Source of the DNA: Microbacterium sp. Leaf320
Lineage (GTDB): Bacteria > Actinomycetota > Actinomycetes > Actinomycetales > Microbacteriaceae
Assembly (NCBI RefSeq): GCF_001423485.1
Contig: NZ_LMOD01000002.1
Span: forward strand, 26,539 to 90,538
Reading direction: 5' to 3'
DNA length: 64,000 nucleotides
The notes beneath the pieces are model-generated. The model ran no database searches and had not been told where the DNA came from. It saw only the letters and a program-made list of their open reading frames with translations. Of this stretch, positions 7,745 through 16,463 are shown in pieces. A program made the translations under genes and the position numbers. The stretch's first letter is position 1. Each line of letters begins with the position of its first letter.

Positions 7745-10700
7745 CTACTCCGCCTGGACCATCGGCCGGCGAGATCGTGCGATCCGCGTAGCCCCCAGTC
7801 CGAGCATCAGCAGCAGGGCCGCCAGAGCGATCCATCCGCCCTGGATCTCCCCGCCGGTGGTGGCGAGGCCCGAGGCCACGACCTGGAACGTGGCCGCAAC
7901 GCTGCCGGAGCTCACTCCGGTCAGGGTCACGGTGTGGGTTCCGAGATCGGTGCTGGACGGGACCGTCCAGGTGAAGGTGACCGTTCCCTGGGCGTTGGCG
8001 ACCTGGGTCCCCAGTGCGATCGGGGCGGAGGTCATCACACCGCTGACGGATTCACCCGGCGCGAACCCGGTGCCGACCGCGGTCTGCTGGGAGCCGCGCT
8101 CGAGAACCGGGACCTTGATCGCGATGGCGATCTTGCCGGTCGGATCGGCCGCTGCATCCGCAGAGGCCGAAGCCTCAGCCGTCGCCGAGGCCGAAGCCTC
8201 TGCGGCGGACTCAGCCGAGGCGTCAGCGGCAGCCGACGCGGAGGCCGTTGCGGACGACGAGGCGTTGGCCGCCGCGGCCGCCGACGCGTTCGGGTCGGCG
8301 TCGGCCGAAGCCGACGCGTCAGCCGCACTCGTCGAGGTCGCATCGGTCTGCGCCGCAGCCTGAGCCGCAACCGCCGCGGAGGCATTCGCATCCGTGGTGG
8401 CCGTGGTCGAGGCATCCGTAGAGGCGTCGTCGGTCGCCGCGGCCGAAGCCGCTGCATCCGCCGTCACGTCCGCAGCCGCCGAGGCGGTGCTCGTCGCATC
8501 GGCGAGTGCCGCAGCGACTGCCGCCGCCTCCACAGAGGCGTTGCTGTCGTCGTCGGCCTGAGCCGATGCCGACGCGGATGCCGAGGCGTTGGTGTTGACC
8601 TCAGCGGACGGGTCGGCCGCTGCCGATGCGTCCGCCGTGGCGACCGCATCGGAGGAGGCATCGGTCGAGGCGCTGGCGATCGCCGCCGCGCTCGCGTTCG
8701 ATGCCGCACTCGTGCTGGCGTCCGACGTCGCCGAGGCCTCGGCCGCGGTGTCCGTCGACGCGTCTGCCAGCGCCGCCGCCTGAGCCGCGATCGCCGCGCC
8801 GGCGTTCGCCTCGGAGGTGGCGTCCGCGGTGGCCGCGGTCGACGACGTCGCCGTCGCAGCCGACTCCGCCGCCGCTTCCGCTGACGGATCGGCCGCGGCC
8901 GAACCCTCAGCCGTGGCGTCGGCGAATGCCGCAGCCTGAGCCGCCGCCTCCGCGATCGCATCGGTCGAGGAGTCTGCATCGGCCGATGCGGATGCCGAAG
9001 CCGCCGCGTTCGTGTTGGCCGAAGCCTCGGAGGAGGCATCCGTCGACGAATCCGCCGTCGCCGCCGACTCCGACGATGCCGCCGAGTTCGAGTCCGCCGC
9101 CGTCGAGGCATCCGCGTTCACGTCGTCCGACGCATCCGCCTGAGCCGCCGCCTGTGCAGCCACCGCCGCAGAGGCGTTGGCCGTCGAGGTGACGTCGGTG
9201 GATGCGGTGGTCGATGCGTCCGACGTCGCCGCGGCCTCAGCCGCAGACGTCGCATCGGCCGTCGCCGCCGCGGAGGCGGTCGACGTCGCGTCGGAGAGAG
9301 CGGCGGCCTCTGCCGCGGCCTGAGCCGACGGGTCGCCATCTGCGGTCGCGTCAGCCGAGGCGGATGCCGAAGCAGCCGCGTTCGTGTTGACATCGCCCGG
9401 GTCGCCCGCGGTCACCTCTGTGGTGTCCGTGTCGCTGAACGCACCCGACGTGGCCGTGAGCGTGTAGCCCGTGCCCGGAACCGCATCGGCGGGAACCGGG
9501 TAGTTCGCCGTGAACGCACCGAACCCGTCGGTCGACGCGGTCACCGGACCGCCGACGTTCGCGCCACCACCCGGCGCCGTCAGCTGCAGCGACACTGTGG
9601 AGTTCACAGGCCAGCCCGTTCCGGTGACGCCCAGATTTGTGCCCGCGGGGACGGATGCGGCCGCGTCGACGACGACCGGAGCCGCCGTGACCTCGGTCGT
9701 GTCGGTCGCCGTCTGGGCGCCCATGCTCGCCGTCACGGTGTATCCCGTGCCAGCGGGGGTGCCGGCGGGCACCGGGTACTGCAGCGTGAAGCCGCCGAGC
9801 CCGCCCGTCGTCACCACCTGAGGAGTGCCGATCACCGCGCCCCCCGGAGCGGTCAGCTGCACTGTGACTTCGGTGTCGGCCGGCCAGTCGGTGCCCGAGA
9901 CCGCGAGGTTCGTGCCCGCTTCGACGGTCGCCGCCGCATCCACCGTCGCCGCAGCCGTGACCGCGGTCGTGTCGGTGGCCGTCTGAGTGCCCACGCTCGC
10001 CGTCACGGTGTACCCCGTGCCGGGTGCCGCCGAGGCGGGAACCGGGTAGTCCAGCGTGAAGCCGCCCGTCCCGTCCGTCGTCACCGTCTCAGGCCCTCCG
10101 ACGTTCGCGCCGCCACCGGGTGCGGTCAGCTGCACCGTCACCTCGGTGTTCGCCGGCCAGCCGGTGCCCGTGACAGGAAGGCTGGTGCCCGCCTGCACGG
10201 TGTCTGCGGCATCCACAGCGGCTGCAGCCGTCACCTCGGTCGTGTCGGTCGCCGTCTGCGTGCCCACGGTCGCGGTGACCGTGTAGCCCGTGCCGGGAGC
10301 CGCCGAGGCCGGTACCGGGTAGTTCAGCGTGAAGCCACCGGTGCCATCCGTCGTCACCGTCTCAGGACCGCCGACGTTCGCGCCGCCACCGGGCGCGGTC
10401 AACTGCACCGAGACCTGGGTGTTCGCCGGCCAGTTCGAGCCCGTGACAGGAAGGCTCGTGCCCGCTTGCACGGTGGCTGCGGCATCCACTGCCGCAGCGG
10501 CCGTCACCTCGGTCGTGTCGATCGCCGTCACCGCACCTGCGGTCGCCGTCACCGTGTACGCGGTGCCCGGAGCCGCCGAAGCGGGAACCGGGTAGCTCAA
10601 CGTGAAGCCACCGGTGCCATCCGTCGTCACCGTCTCAGGACCGCCGACGTTCGCGCCGCCACCTGGCGCGGTCAACTGCACCGAGACCAGGGTGTTCGCG

Positions 10701-12970
10701 GGCCAGTTCGTGCCGGAGACCGCGAGGTTCGTGCCGGCCTGCACCGTCGCCGCCGCGTCGATCGACGCGACCGGAGCGGCCGTCACCTCGGTCGTGTCGG
10801 TCGCCGTCTGCGTGCCCACGGTCGCGGTGACCGTGTAGCCCACAGCGGCAGGGGTCCCTGCCGGCACCGGGTAGTCGAGCGTGAACGAGCCGGCTCCGTC
10901 GGTCGTGACGAGCTCGGGGCCGCCGATGTTCGCGCCGCCGCCGGGAGCCGCGAGCTGCACCGAGACCTGCGTGTTCGCGGGCCAGTTCGTGCCGGAGACG
11001 CCGAGGTCGGTGCCCGCCTGCACAGCGGGTGCCGCGTCGATCGTCGCCGCAGCGGTGACCTCGGTGGTGTCGGTCGCGGTGCTCGTGCCGTCGGTCGCCG
11101 TGACGATGTAGCCGGCGCCCGGCGCCGTGGCAGCGGGGATGAACACGCTGCCGGTGAAGGCACCGGACGCATCCGTCGTCACGGTCACTGGGTCATTGAC
11201 GATACCGCCGCCAGCGGTCGTCACCTCCACCTCGACATCGGTGTTCGCAGGCCATCCCGAGCCTGTCACGGGAAGGTTCGTGCCCGCCTGCACGGTGTCA
11301 GCCGCGTCGATCGCAGCGACAGCGGCCGCAGCCGCCTTCACCGTGGATGAGGCGAGGTCGAGCTCGACCCCGCCGCCGACGGCCGGGAGAAGATCGATGC
11401 CGAGCGCACGCACGGTGAAGCTGTCACCGGGGATGTCACCGGGTTCGGACTGCTCGTTGATCGTGATGGTCGCCACCCCGGACAGCACGCCCTGGAGAAC
11501 CGGGTCGAGTGTCGAGAGCAGAGGACCGGTCAGCGCGGCGAGCGCCGGCTGCACGAGCGGGATGACGCTGTTCAGCGCGGTGTCCACCAACGGCCCCGTC
11601 GTCGTGGCGACGGCCGTCGTGACGGCGCTCACCACCGGGTTGAGCAGCACGCCGATGTTGAGCCCGGCGAGCGTGATGTCGGTGGTCACTGCCGGAGCCG
11701 GAGCCGCCGTGCCCGCGAACTGCGCGAGGGTTCCGGCGACCGTGACGTCACCTGAGACGAGGTCGATTCCGGTGAGCGGGTTGGTGAGGTCCACCCCGAC
11801 CGTCAGCGTGACCGCCAGCGAGTCCAGCGTCGAGGCGAGGATCGTGGAGACCTTGCCGTTGAGGCTGTTCGGGTGCGTCCCGGTGAGCGCCGTGGTGATG
11901 CCCTGCTGGATGGCCGCGATCGTCGTCGCGGACAGCACCGGCGTGTTCGCCGGGAGCGAGTTGAGGTCCGCACCGGCTCCCGTCTCGACGAGGATCTGCG
12001 CGAGGTCGACCGAGATCGTCCCGTCGCTCAGGTCCACGAGGACCGATCCGGTGGTGTTCTCGACGGGTTCCGTCAGCAGTTCGGCCACGACCGTGTCGCC
12101 GACCGTGTCGATGCCGTCGATCGCGACGGTGCCACCGGTGGCCTCGAAGGCCGCGACCAGCGGGACGTCGGGGATCGCGTTGATCGTGTTCACCAGAGTC
12201 GTGACGAGCCCCGTGAGCGCTCCGCCGGGGCCGGCGAGGTCGCTGACAGGCGTCACAGTGCCCTGGATGGTCGAACCCAGAGTCGTCGCGAGGCCGGCGA
12301 CCAGGTTGCTGTGCAGGTCGAGGTTCAGATCCGCGATGCGGTACTCCGACGCGACCGTTCCGGCCGTCGACTCGGCGCGCGAGGCGAGTGCTCCGATGCC
12401 GACGGATGCCTCATCGAGGACAGCGTCGGTGAGGCCGGCGACCGCGAGCTGGTCGAAGAGATCCGTGAGTTCGAGGGTCGCAGGGTTCGTGCTGCCGTCG
12501 ATGGCGCCGGTGTCGATCGCGCCACCCGAGGTGATGACACCCGATGAGGCGATGGACTGCGTCTGCAGGGGCGAGGAGCTGAAGCTCTGCGCCGCACCCA
12601 GATCGCCGAGCTGCAGGAGACCGGGTGTGGTGCCGTCGGTCAGCAGCGCGATGTTCAGTGTCCCGACATCGATGTTGAGCGCTTCGAGCAGACCGACGTC
12701 CAGCCCTCCGAGCTCAGACCCCGGGGCGGCGGGGTTGCTGGTGATCGTGTGACCGAGCGCTGCGATGTCCAGGCCGCCGAGCAGATCGGCGGGCAGCTGG
12801 ATGATCTGGCCCTGCGCCACCGACGGATCGGTGGGCTCCGCCGCATCCAATGCATTCGCCGCTGTGGGCACCAACGCGCTCGCGAGGATCACAGCCCCGG
12901 CGGTTGCGCCGGCGATCCCCCCTCCGATGGCTCTGCGTCGCCGCAGAGTCTTCCCCCTCAGAAATTCCAT
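7745..12970 (-). CDS. Large cell-wall-anchored surface protein (choice-of-anchor G-like) with Ig-like and Ala/Ser/Asp repeats
   Basis: A 1741-residue secreted protein. Residues 1-40 form a signal peptide (RRRR, hydrophobic core, ANA cleavage). Residues ~41-545 resemble the choice-of-anchor G head region of actinobacterial surface proteins. Seven Ig-like repeats of ~91 residues follow (each with VQAGT, GWPANT and TATDTTEVTA). Next is a stalk of ~415 residues made almost only of Ala, Ser, Asp and Thr, then one more beta domain. The C terminus has LATTG at ~1700, a membrane helix and RSRR, a class E sortase (LAXTG)-type signal. GGGAGAGG precedes the ATG. The gene has its own terminator. The binding target is unknown; a stalked adhesin is the likely role. 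Confidence 0.88.
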   Translation of the reverse strand: MEFLRGKTLRRRRAIGGGIAGATAGAVILASALVPTAANALDAAEPTDPSVAQGQIIQLPADLLGGLDIAALGHTITSNPAAPGSELGGLDVGLLEALNIDVGTLNIALLTDGTTPGLLQLGDLGAAQSFSSSPLQTQSIASSGVITSGGAIDTGAIDGSTNPATLELTDLFDQLAVAGLTDAVLDEASVGIGALASRAESTAGTVASEYRIADLNLDLHSNLVAGLATTLGSTIQGTVTPVSDLAGPGGALTGLVTTLVNTINAIPDVPLVAAFEATGGTVAIDGIDTVGDTVVAELLTEPVENTTGSVLVDLSDGTISVDLAQILVETGAGADLNSLPANTPVLSATTIAAIQQGITTALTGTHPNSLNGKVSTILASTLDSLAVTLTVGVDLTNPLTGIDLVSGDVTVAGTLAQFAGTAAPAPAVTTDITLAGLNIGVLLNPVVSAVTTAVATTTGPLVDTALNSVIPLVQPALAALTGPLLSTLDPVLQGVLSGVATITINEQSEPGDIPGDSFTVRALGIDLLPAVGGGVELDLASSTVKAAAAAVAAIDAADTVQAGTNLPVTGSGWPANTDVEVEVTTAGGGIVNDPVTVTTDASGAFTGSVFIPAATAPGAGYIVTATDGTSTATDTTEVTAAATIDAAPAVQAGTDLGVSGTNWPANTQVSVQLAAPGGGANIGGPELVTTDGAGSFTLDYPVPAGTPAAVGYTVTATVGTQTATDTTEVTAAPVASIDAAATVQAGTNLAVSGTNWPANTLVSVQLTAPGGGANVGGPETVTTDGTGGFTLSYPVPASAAPGTAYTVTATAGAVTAIDTTEVTAAAAVDAAATVQAGTSLPVTGSNWPANTQVSVQLTAPGGGANVGGPETVTTDGTGGFTLNYPVPASAAPGTGYTVTATVGTQTATDTTEVTAAAAVDAADTVQAGTSLPVTGTGWPANTEVTVQLTAPGGGANVGGPETVTTDGTGGFTLDYPVPASAAPGTGYTVTASVGTQTATDTTAVTAAATVDAAATVEAGTNLAVSGTDWPADTEVTVQLTAPGGAVIGTPQVVTTGGLGGFTLQYPVPAGTPAGTGYTVTASMGAQTATDTTEVTAAPVVVDAAASVPAGTNLGVTGTGWPVNSTVSLQLTAPGGGANVGGPVTASTDGFGAFTANYPVPADAVPGTGYTLTATSGAFSDTDTTEVTAGDPGDVNTNAAASASASADATADGDPSAQAAAEAAALSDATSTASAAATADATSAAEAAATSDASTTASTDVTSTANASAAVAAQAAAQADASDDVNADASTAADSNSAASSESAATADSSTDASSEASANTNAAASASASADADSSTDAIAEAAAQAAAFADATAEGSAAADPSAEAAAESAATATSSTAATADATSEANAGAAIAAQAAALADASTDTAAEASATSDASTSAASNASAAAIASASTDASSDAVATADASAAADPSAEVNTNASASASASAQADDDSNASVEAAAVAAALADATSTASAAADVTADAAASAAATDDASTDASTTATTDANASAAVAAQAAAQTDATSTSAADASASADADPNASAAAAANASSSATASASAAADASAESAAEASASATAEASASADAAADPTGKIAIAIKVPVLERGSQQTAVGTGFAPGESVSGVMTSAPIALGTQVANAQGTVTFTWTVPSSTDLGTHTVTLTGVSSGSVAATFQVVASGLATTGGEIQGGWIALAALLLMLGLGATRIARSRRPMVQAE
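8140..9395. repeat. Ala/Ser/Asp-coding long repeat region (three ~130-residue units)
   Basis: Three diverged copies of a ~400-bp block each begin with codons for NTNA/S-ASASASA and share AAVAAQAAA-like segments. They encode the stalk of the surface protein and produce very long spurious open frames on the other strand. Confidence 0.7.
9396..11330. repeat. Seven ~275-bp Ig-like domain repeats
   Basis: Tandem copies encode ~91-residue domains. Copies three to five are nearly identical over long stretches (GGGANVGGPETVTTDGTGGF recurs), implying recent duplication or gene conversion. Confidence 0.85.
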
Positions 12971-13215
12971 TCGCCTCTCCCGTGATGCAGATGTTCCGCG
13001 TCACAAGGCCCTCCCCAGGCGTCGACACGAGTCGACCGAGCGCATGTCCAGACAGTATTGCGGGATGTGGATTGTTAAGTCCAGCCAACGTCCAGACTTC
13101 GTTCCTGAATCGTCGTGTGCCGAGACATTTCGTCGACAGTTTGTGGAACCGTCCCACAGGCGTGTTCATCGGAGCGGTTCCGAAGGACGAATCGACCACC
13201 GCCCAGCACACGCGA

Positions 13216-13249
13216 AAACGCCCCGCAGGTCGATGCCTGCGGGGCGTTT
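13216..13249 (-). terminator. Terminator of the MFS-GH3 operon
   Basis: A perfect 14-bp stem (AAACGCCCCGCAGG / CCTGCGGGGCGTTT) with a 6-base loop, 19 bases past the GH3 stop codon; on the minus strand it ends in TTTT. The adjoining 12971-13215 gap is the upstream region of the surface protein gene and is AT-richer than its surroundings, but I cannot place a promoter firmly. Confidence 0.88.
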
Positions 13250-13267
13250 CCGTGCGCGGTCGGGTCG

Positions 13268-15022
13268 CTAGAGCGTGAGGCCGTGCCCGAAACGGAAGAG
13301 CGGATCGGCGGTGTCGAACGGGACGTCGGGGCGTGAGGCTTCAACCGCCGCCATCGACCTCGGCAGGTCGAACGGCAGCGTGCCCTGCGCGCTCACGACG
13401 CCGCTCAGGACATCGAGCAGGGCAGCCGCGGAGACGCCCCAGTTGACCGTGACGGCTGCCACGGCATCGGTGATCGGCTGGAGGATCGGCGGACGATCCG
13501 CGAGCACGTCGACGACGGTCGGCACCGCGCGCGCCACCTCGCCCACGTGGGCGATCACGTCGTCTGCGAAGTCGAGCGAGCCCGCGTGGAAGAAGTTCTC
13601 GAACATGGTCTCCCGCTGCTCGAACGGCGCCTGCAGCCGGATGATCGCGAGATCGGCCTCCTCGGGAGTCGCGACGACTGTGCCGTAGGCCGCCGCGGCC
13701 TCGGCATCGATCCCCTCGACGTACAGCTTGAGCCCCCCGGCGAAGGGCAGCGATCCGTCGTTCGTCAGCACCGTGACGGATGCACGCTGAGCCGCTTCGC
13801 CGGCGGCGCGGAACTCCGCCCGTCCGACGATCTCGTCTGCGGCGTCCTCATCGACGTAGGGGTTCTCGAAGAGCCCCAGTTCGAACTTCTCGCGAAGGAT
13901 GCGGCGGGCGGAGACGTCGAGACGCTCCTCCGACACGGAGCCGTCCGCGACGAGCTCGAGCAGCAGCTCGGGGCAGTCCTCGCCGCCGAACTGATCCGCG
14001 CCCGCATCGAGCACCTTGAGCATCCGCTCGCGCGGCGTCAGGTCTTCGACGCCCCACGCCCGTGCAGGGAAGGGCTGGCCGAAGATCTCGGAGTCGTTGA
14101 TCAGCCCCCAGTCGGTGCACACCAGGCCGTCGAAGCCGTAGCGCTCACGGAGCAGCCCGGTGATGACGGACCTGTTGAAGCCGAATCCGACCTCCTCGTA
14201 CTCGGTGCCGACGGGCATGCCGTAGTACGGCATCATCTGCCGCGTGCCCGCCTCGAGGGCATCCTCGAACGGCTTGAGGTGCAGCTCGAACTGGCCACCC
14301 GGGTACACCTGCTCGCGACCGTACGGGAAGTGCGGATCTTCGCCGTCCTTCTGCGGGCCACCCCCGGGGAAGTGCTTCGTCATGGTCGAGACGGAGCCCG
14401 GCCCGAAGGTCTCGCCCTGGAAACCGCGAATATATGCCGCCCCGAGAATACCCGAGAGCTCGGCGTCCTCTCCGAAGGTCGCGGTCTGGCGAGCCCAGCG
14501 CGATTCGGTGGCCAGATCGACCTGTGGATGCAGCGCGACGCGCAGCCCCACAGCCGTATATTCCTGACGCGCGATATCCGCGAAGCGCTCGACCAGCTCG
14601 GGGTCGCGCGTAGCAGCGAGCCCCAGCGTCTCGGGCCACTGCGAGAAGGGGCCCGCGAGGATCGATGCACCCGGGTTCTCGCTGAACGAGTGGCGAGGAT
14701 CGGTCGACAGCGTCACCGGGATTCCGAGCCGAGTGTCTGCTGCGAGACGCTGCAGGGCGTTCTGCCACGCGGCGATCTCGCGTCCGGTCGGTGCCGCACC
14801 CAGCAGGTTGAAGTGCGTCATGTTCTTGACGTGCACGAACTCGCGCGCGCTCGGGGTCGCGAAGACCGGGTTCGCCTCATCGAGGTCGCCGATCGCGATC
14901 ATCGTGTGGAAGAACAGCCCCGCCTTCTCCTCGATGCTCATCTCGTCGAGAAGCAGCTGCACACGGTCGTCAACGGGAAGGCTCGTGTCGAGCCAGGGTC
15001 GGGCGGTGGTCACGTCTGTCAT
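13268..15022 (-). CDS. Glycoside hydrolase family 3 protein
   Basis: A 584-residue enzyme with the two-domain GH3 fold. KHFPGGG lies near residue 217. The nucleophile aspartate is in GLVCTDWGL near residue 302. A C-terminal alpha/beta domain ends in FDTADPLFRFGHGL. The family hydrolyses beta-glucosides, beta-xylosides or related non-reducing ends. No signal peptide is visible, so it probably acts on imported oligosaccharides. The ATG at 15020-15022 is used; an alternative GTG at 15026-15028 overlaps the MFS stop as GTGA. It is co-transcribed with the MFS gene and probably controlled by the adjacent double TetR. Confidence 0.88.
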   Translation of the reverse strand: MTDVTTARPWLDTSLPVDDRVQLLLDEMSIEEKAGLFFHTMIAIGDLDEANPVFATPSAREFVHVKNMTHFNLLGAAPTGREIAAWQNALQRLAADTRLGIPVTLSTDPRHSFSENPGASILAGPFSQWPETLGLAATRDPELVERFADIARQEYTAVGLRVALHPQVDLATESRWARQTATFGEDAELSGILGAAYIRGFQGETFGPGSVSTMTKHFPGGGPQKDGEDPHFPYGREQVYPGGQFELHLKPFEDALEAGTRQMMPYYGMPVGTEYEEVGFGFNRSVITGLLRERYGFDGLVCTDWGLINDSEIFGQPFPARAWGVEDLTPRERMLKVLDAGADQFGGEDCPELLLELVADGSVSEERLDVSARRILREKFELGLFENPYVDEDAADEIVGRAEFRAAGEAAQRASVTVLTNDGSLPFAGGLKLYVEGIDAEAAAAYGTVVATPEEADLAIIRLQAPFEQRETMFENFFHAGSLDFADDVIAHVGEVARAVPTVVDVLADRPPILQPITDAVAAVTVNWGVSAAALLDVLSGVVSAQGTLPFDLPRSMAAVEASRPDVPFDTADPLFRFGHGLTL

Positions 15023-15024
15023 GG

Positions 15025-16323
15025 TCACTTGACTCCCTTGATGCGGTAGACGAGGACGGCGCCGGCGAGTGCGACGAGCGCACCGAACAGGTACCAGGTG
15101 GTGTACCCGCCGAGTGGCGTGGCAGCACCCAGGGCGATGATGCTCGGAGCGATCGCGGGGGCGATCGACTGCGGGAGGGCGTTGGCGATGTTGAGCACGC
15201 CGAGGTCCTTCGCCACGTCGTCAGGGTTGGGCAGCACCTCGGTGGCGAGGGCGAGATCGACGGACAGGAACGACCCGGCGCCGAGGCCGATGATGGCCTG
15301 AGCGACGATGACGACAGCGATCGACGGCGCGAGGGCGAGGATCACGAGCCCGACGACCATGATCACTCCGGCGATCGCGACGAACGGGCGACGCTTGCCG
15401 ATCTTGTCCGACAGGAAGCCGCCGAGCGGGGCGGAGATCGCCATGGCGGCCATCGACGCGAGGTTCGCGATGAGGATCGTGCCGACGGCGCCCTGCTCGT
15501 CCAGCTCGAACTTGTTGACGAGGTAGAGCGGCAGGAAGGTCGCGATACCGGCGTAGCCGAACATCACGAAGAACTTGGTCAACCACGTCCAGCCGAAGTC
15601 GGGGTGCTTGCGGGGGTTGAAGACGAACGAGCCGAAGAACGTACCCACCGTGAAGCGCGTGGCCGGCTTCTCGGTGAGGCGGCGGTCCTTGAGCGTCAGC
15701 ACGAACACGACGACAAGGATCAGGGCGATCGCACCGGGCACGAAGAAGCGCTCGAAGTCACCGGGCAGGAAGTTCACGATGAAGCTTCCGGCGAGGATGC
15801 CGATGGGCGTCGTGATGCCGATGACGCCCGAGACCTTGCCACGGCTGGTGACGGGGACCTGGTCGGGCAGAGTCGCGTTGGCGGCGGCGAGCACCGCGTT
15901 CATCGATGCCTGCACGAGGCACCAGGCCAGCATGACCACGAGCACCGAGGTGGCCATTCCGATGATCGCGAACCCTCCGAGCCCGACGATCGCGCCGCCC
16001 AGGATCCACGGGCGACGCATGCCCCACTTGGAGGTGGTGCGGTCGGAGAGGCGTCCGACCAGCGGGTTCGCGATGAGGGCGAAGGCGGCGCCGACACCCA
16101 TCACGAGGCCGAGACTGCCCTCGGTGTTCACCGGGTCGAGGCGCTGGATCTTGAACGCCATCGACACCATCACCGGGGTGAGCAGCGCCAGGTAGACGCC
16201 GAAGTTCACGGCGGCGAGTCCGGGGGTGTAGCCGCGCGGGGTCTTGAGAGGCGTGGTGCCGGGGGTTTTGAAGCCGGTCGTTCCGACGGCCGCCGCAGTG
16301 GCGGCCGATGACAGCTCTGTCAT
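15025..16323 (-). CDS. MFS transporter, probably glycoside/oligosaccharide uptake
   Basis: A 432-residue protein with twelve predicted membrane helices. It has MFS loop motifs (GRLSDRTTSKWGMRRPWILGG after helix 2 and GFLSDKIGKRRPF after helix 8). Its coupling to a cytosolic GH3 enzyme suggests import of a glycoside that the enzyme then cleaves. AAAGGA precedes the ATG at 16321-16323. A promoter with TTACCA (16406-16411) and TATCGT (16383-16388), 17 bases apart, overlaps the first TetR operator. Confidence 0.85.
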   Translation of the reverse strand: MTELSSAATAAAVGTTGFKTPGTTPLKTPRGYTPGLAAVNFGVYLALLTPVMVSMAFKIQRLDPVNTEGSLGLVMGVGAAFALIANPLVGRLSDRTTSKWGMRRPWILGGAIVGLGGFAIIGMATSVLVVMLAWCLVQASMNAVLAAANATLPDQVPVTSRGKVSGVIGITTPIGILAGSFIVNFLPGDFERFFVPGAIALILVVVFVLTLKDRRLTEKPATRFTVGTFFGSFVFNPRKHPDFGWTWLTKFFVMFGYAGIATFLPLYLVNKFELDEQGAVGTILIANLASMAAMAISAPLGGFLSDKIGKRRPFVAIAGVIMVVGLVILALAPSIAVVIVAQAIIGLGAGSFLSVDLALATEVLPNPDDVAKDLGVLNIANALPQSIAPAIAPSIIALGAATPLGGYTTWYLFGALVALAGAVLVYRIKGVK

Positions 16324-16382
16324 GGGGGGGTCCTTTCGGGCAAAGGGTGCGCCGGTCCTCCGCGACTCGGCGTCGAGAGATG

Positions 16383-16433
16383 ACGATACACGAATCTCGA
16401 CCGTTTGGTAAGTGAATATCGACCGATTGGTAA
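16383..16433. promoter_or_regulatory. Promoter with two direct-repeat TetR operators
   Basis: TCGACCGTTTGGTAA (16397-16411) and TCGACCGATTGGTAA (16419-16433) differ at one base and lie 22 bp apart, two helical turns. Each holds an imperfect palindrome of the form ACCnATnGGT. The first overlaps the -35 element of the MFS-GH3 promoter. The adjacent double-headed TetR regulator is the obvious ligand-responsive repressor. Confidence 0.7.
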
Positions 16434-16463
16434 TGAGAGAGAATGGGAGGGAAGGGGGCGGCG

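Noticed and set aside
7574-9192. Long open frames on the + strand opposite the surface protein, encoding Arg/Gly-rich sequence
   Set aside because: They are the antisense reading of the Ala/Ser/Asp repeat codons and have no start signals or protein-like composition.
16443-16463. Upstream ATG as start of the double TetR gene
   Set aside because: The strong GGAGGGAAGGGGG ribosome site lies between this ATG and the one at 16464, favouring the latter.
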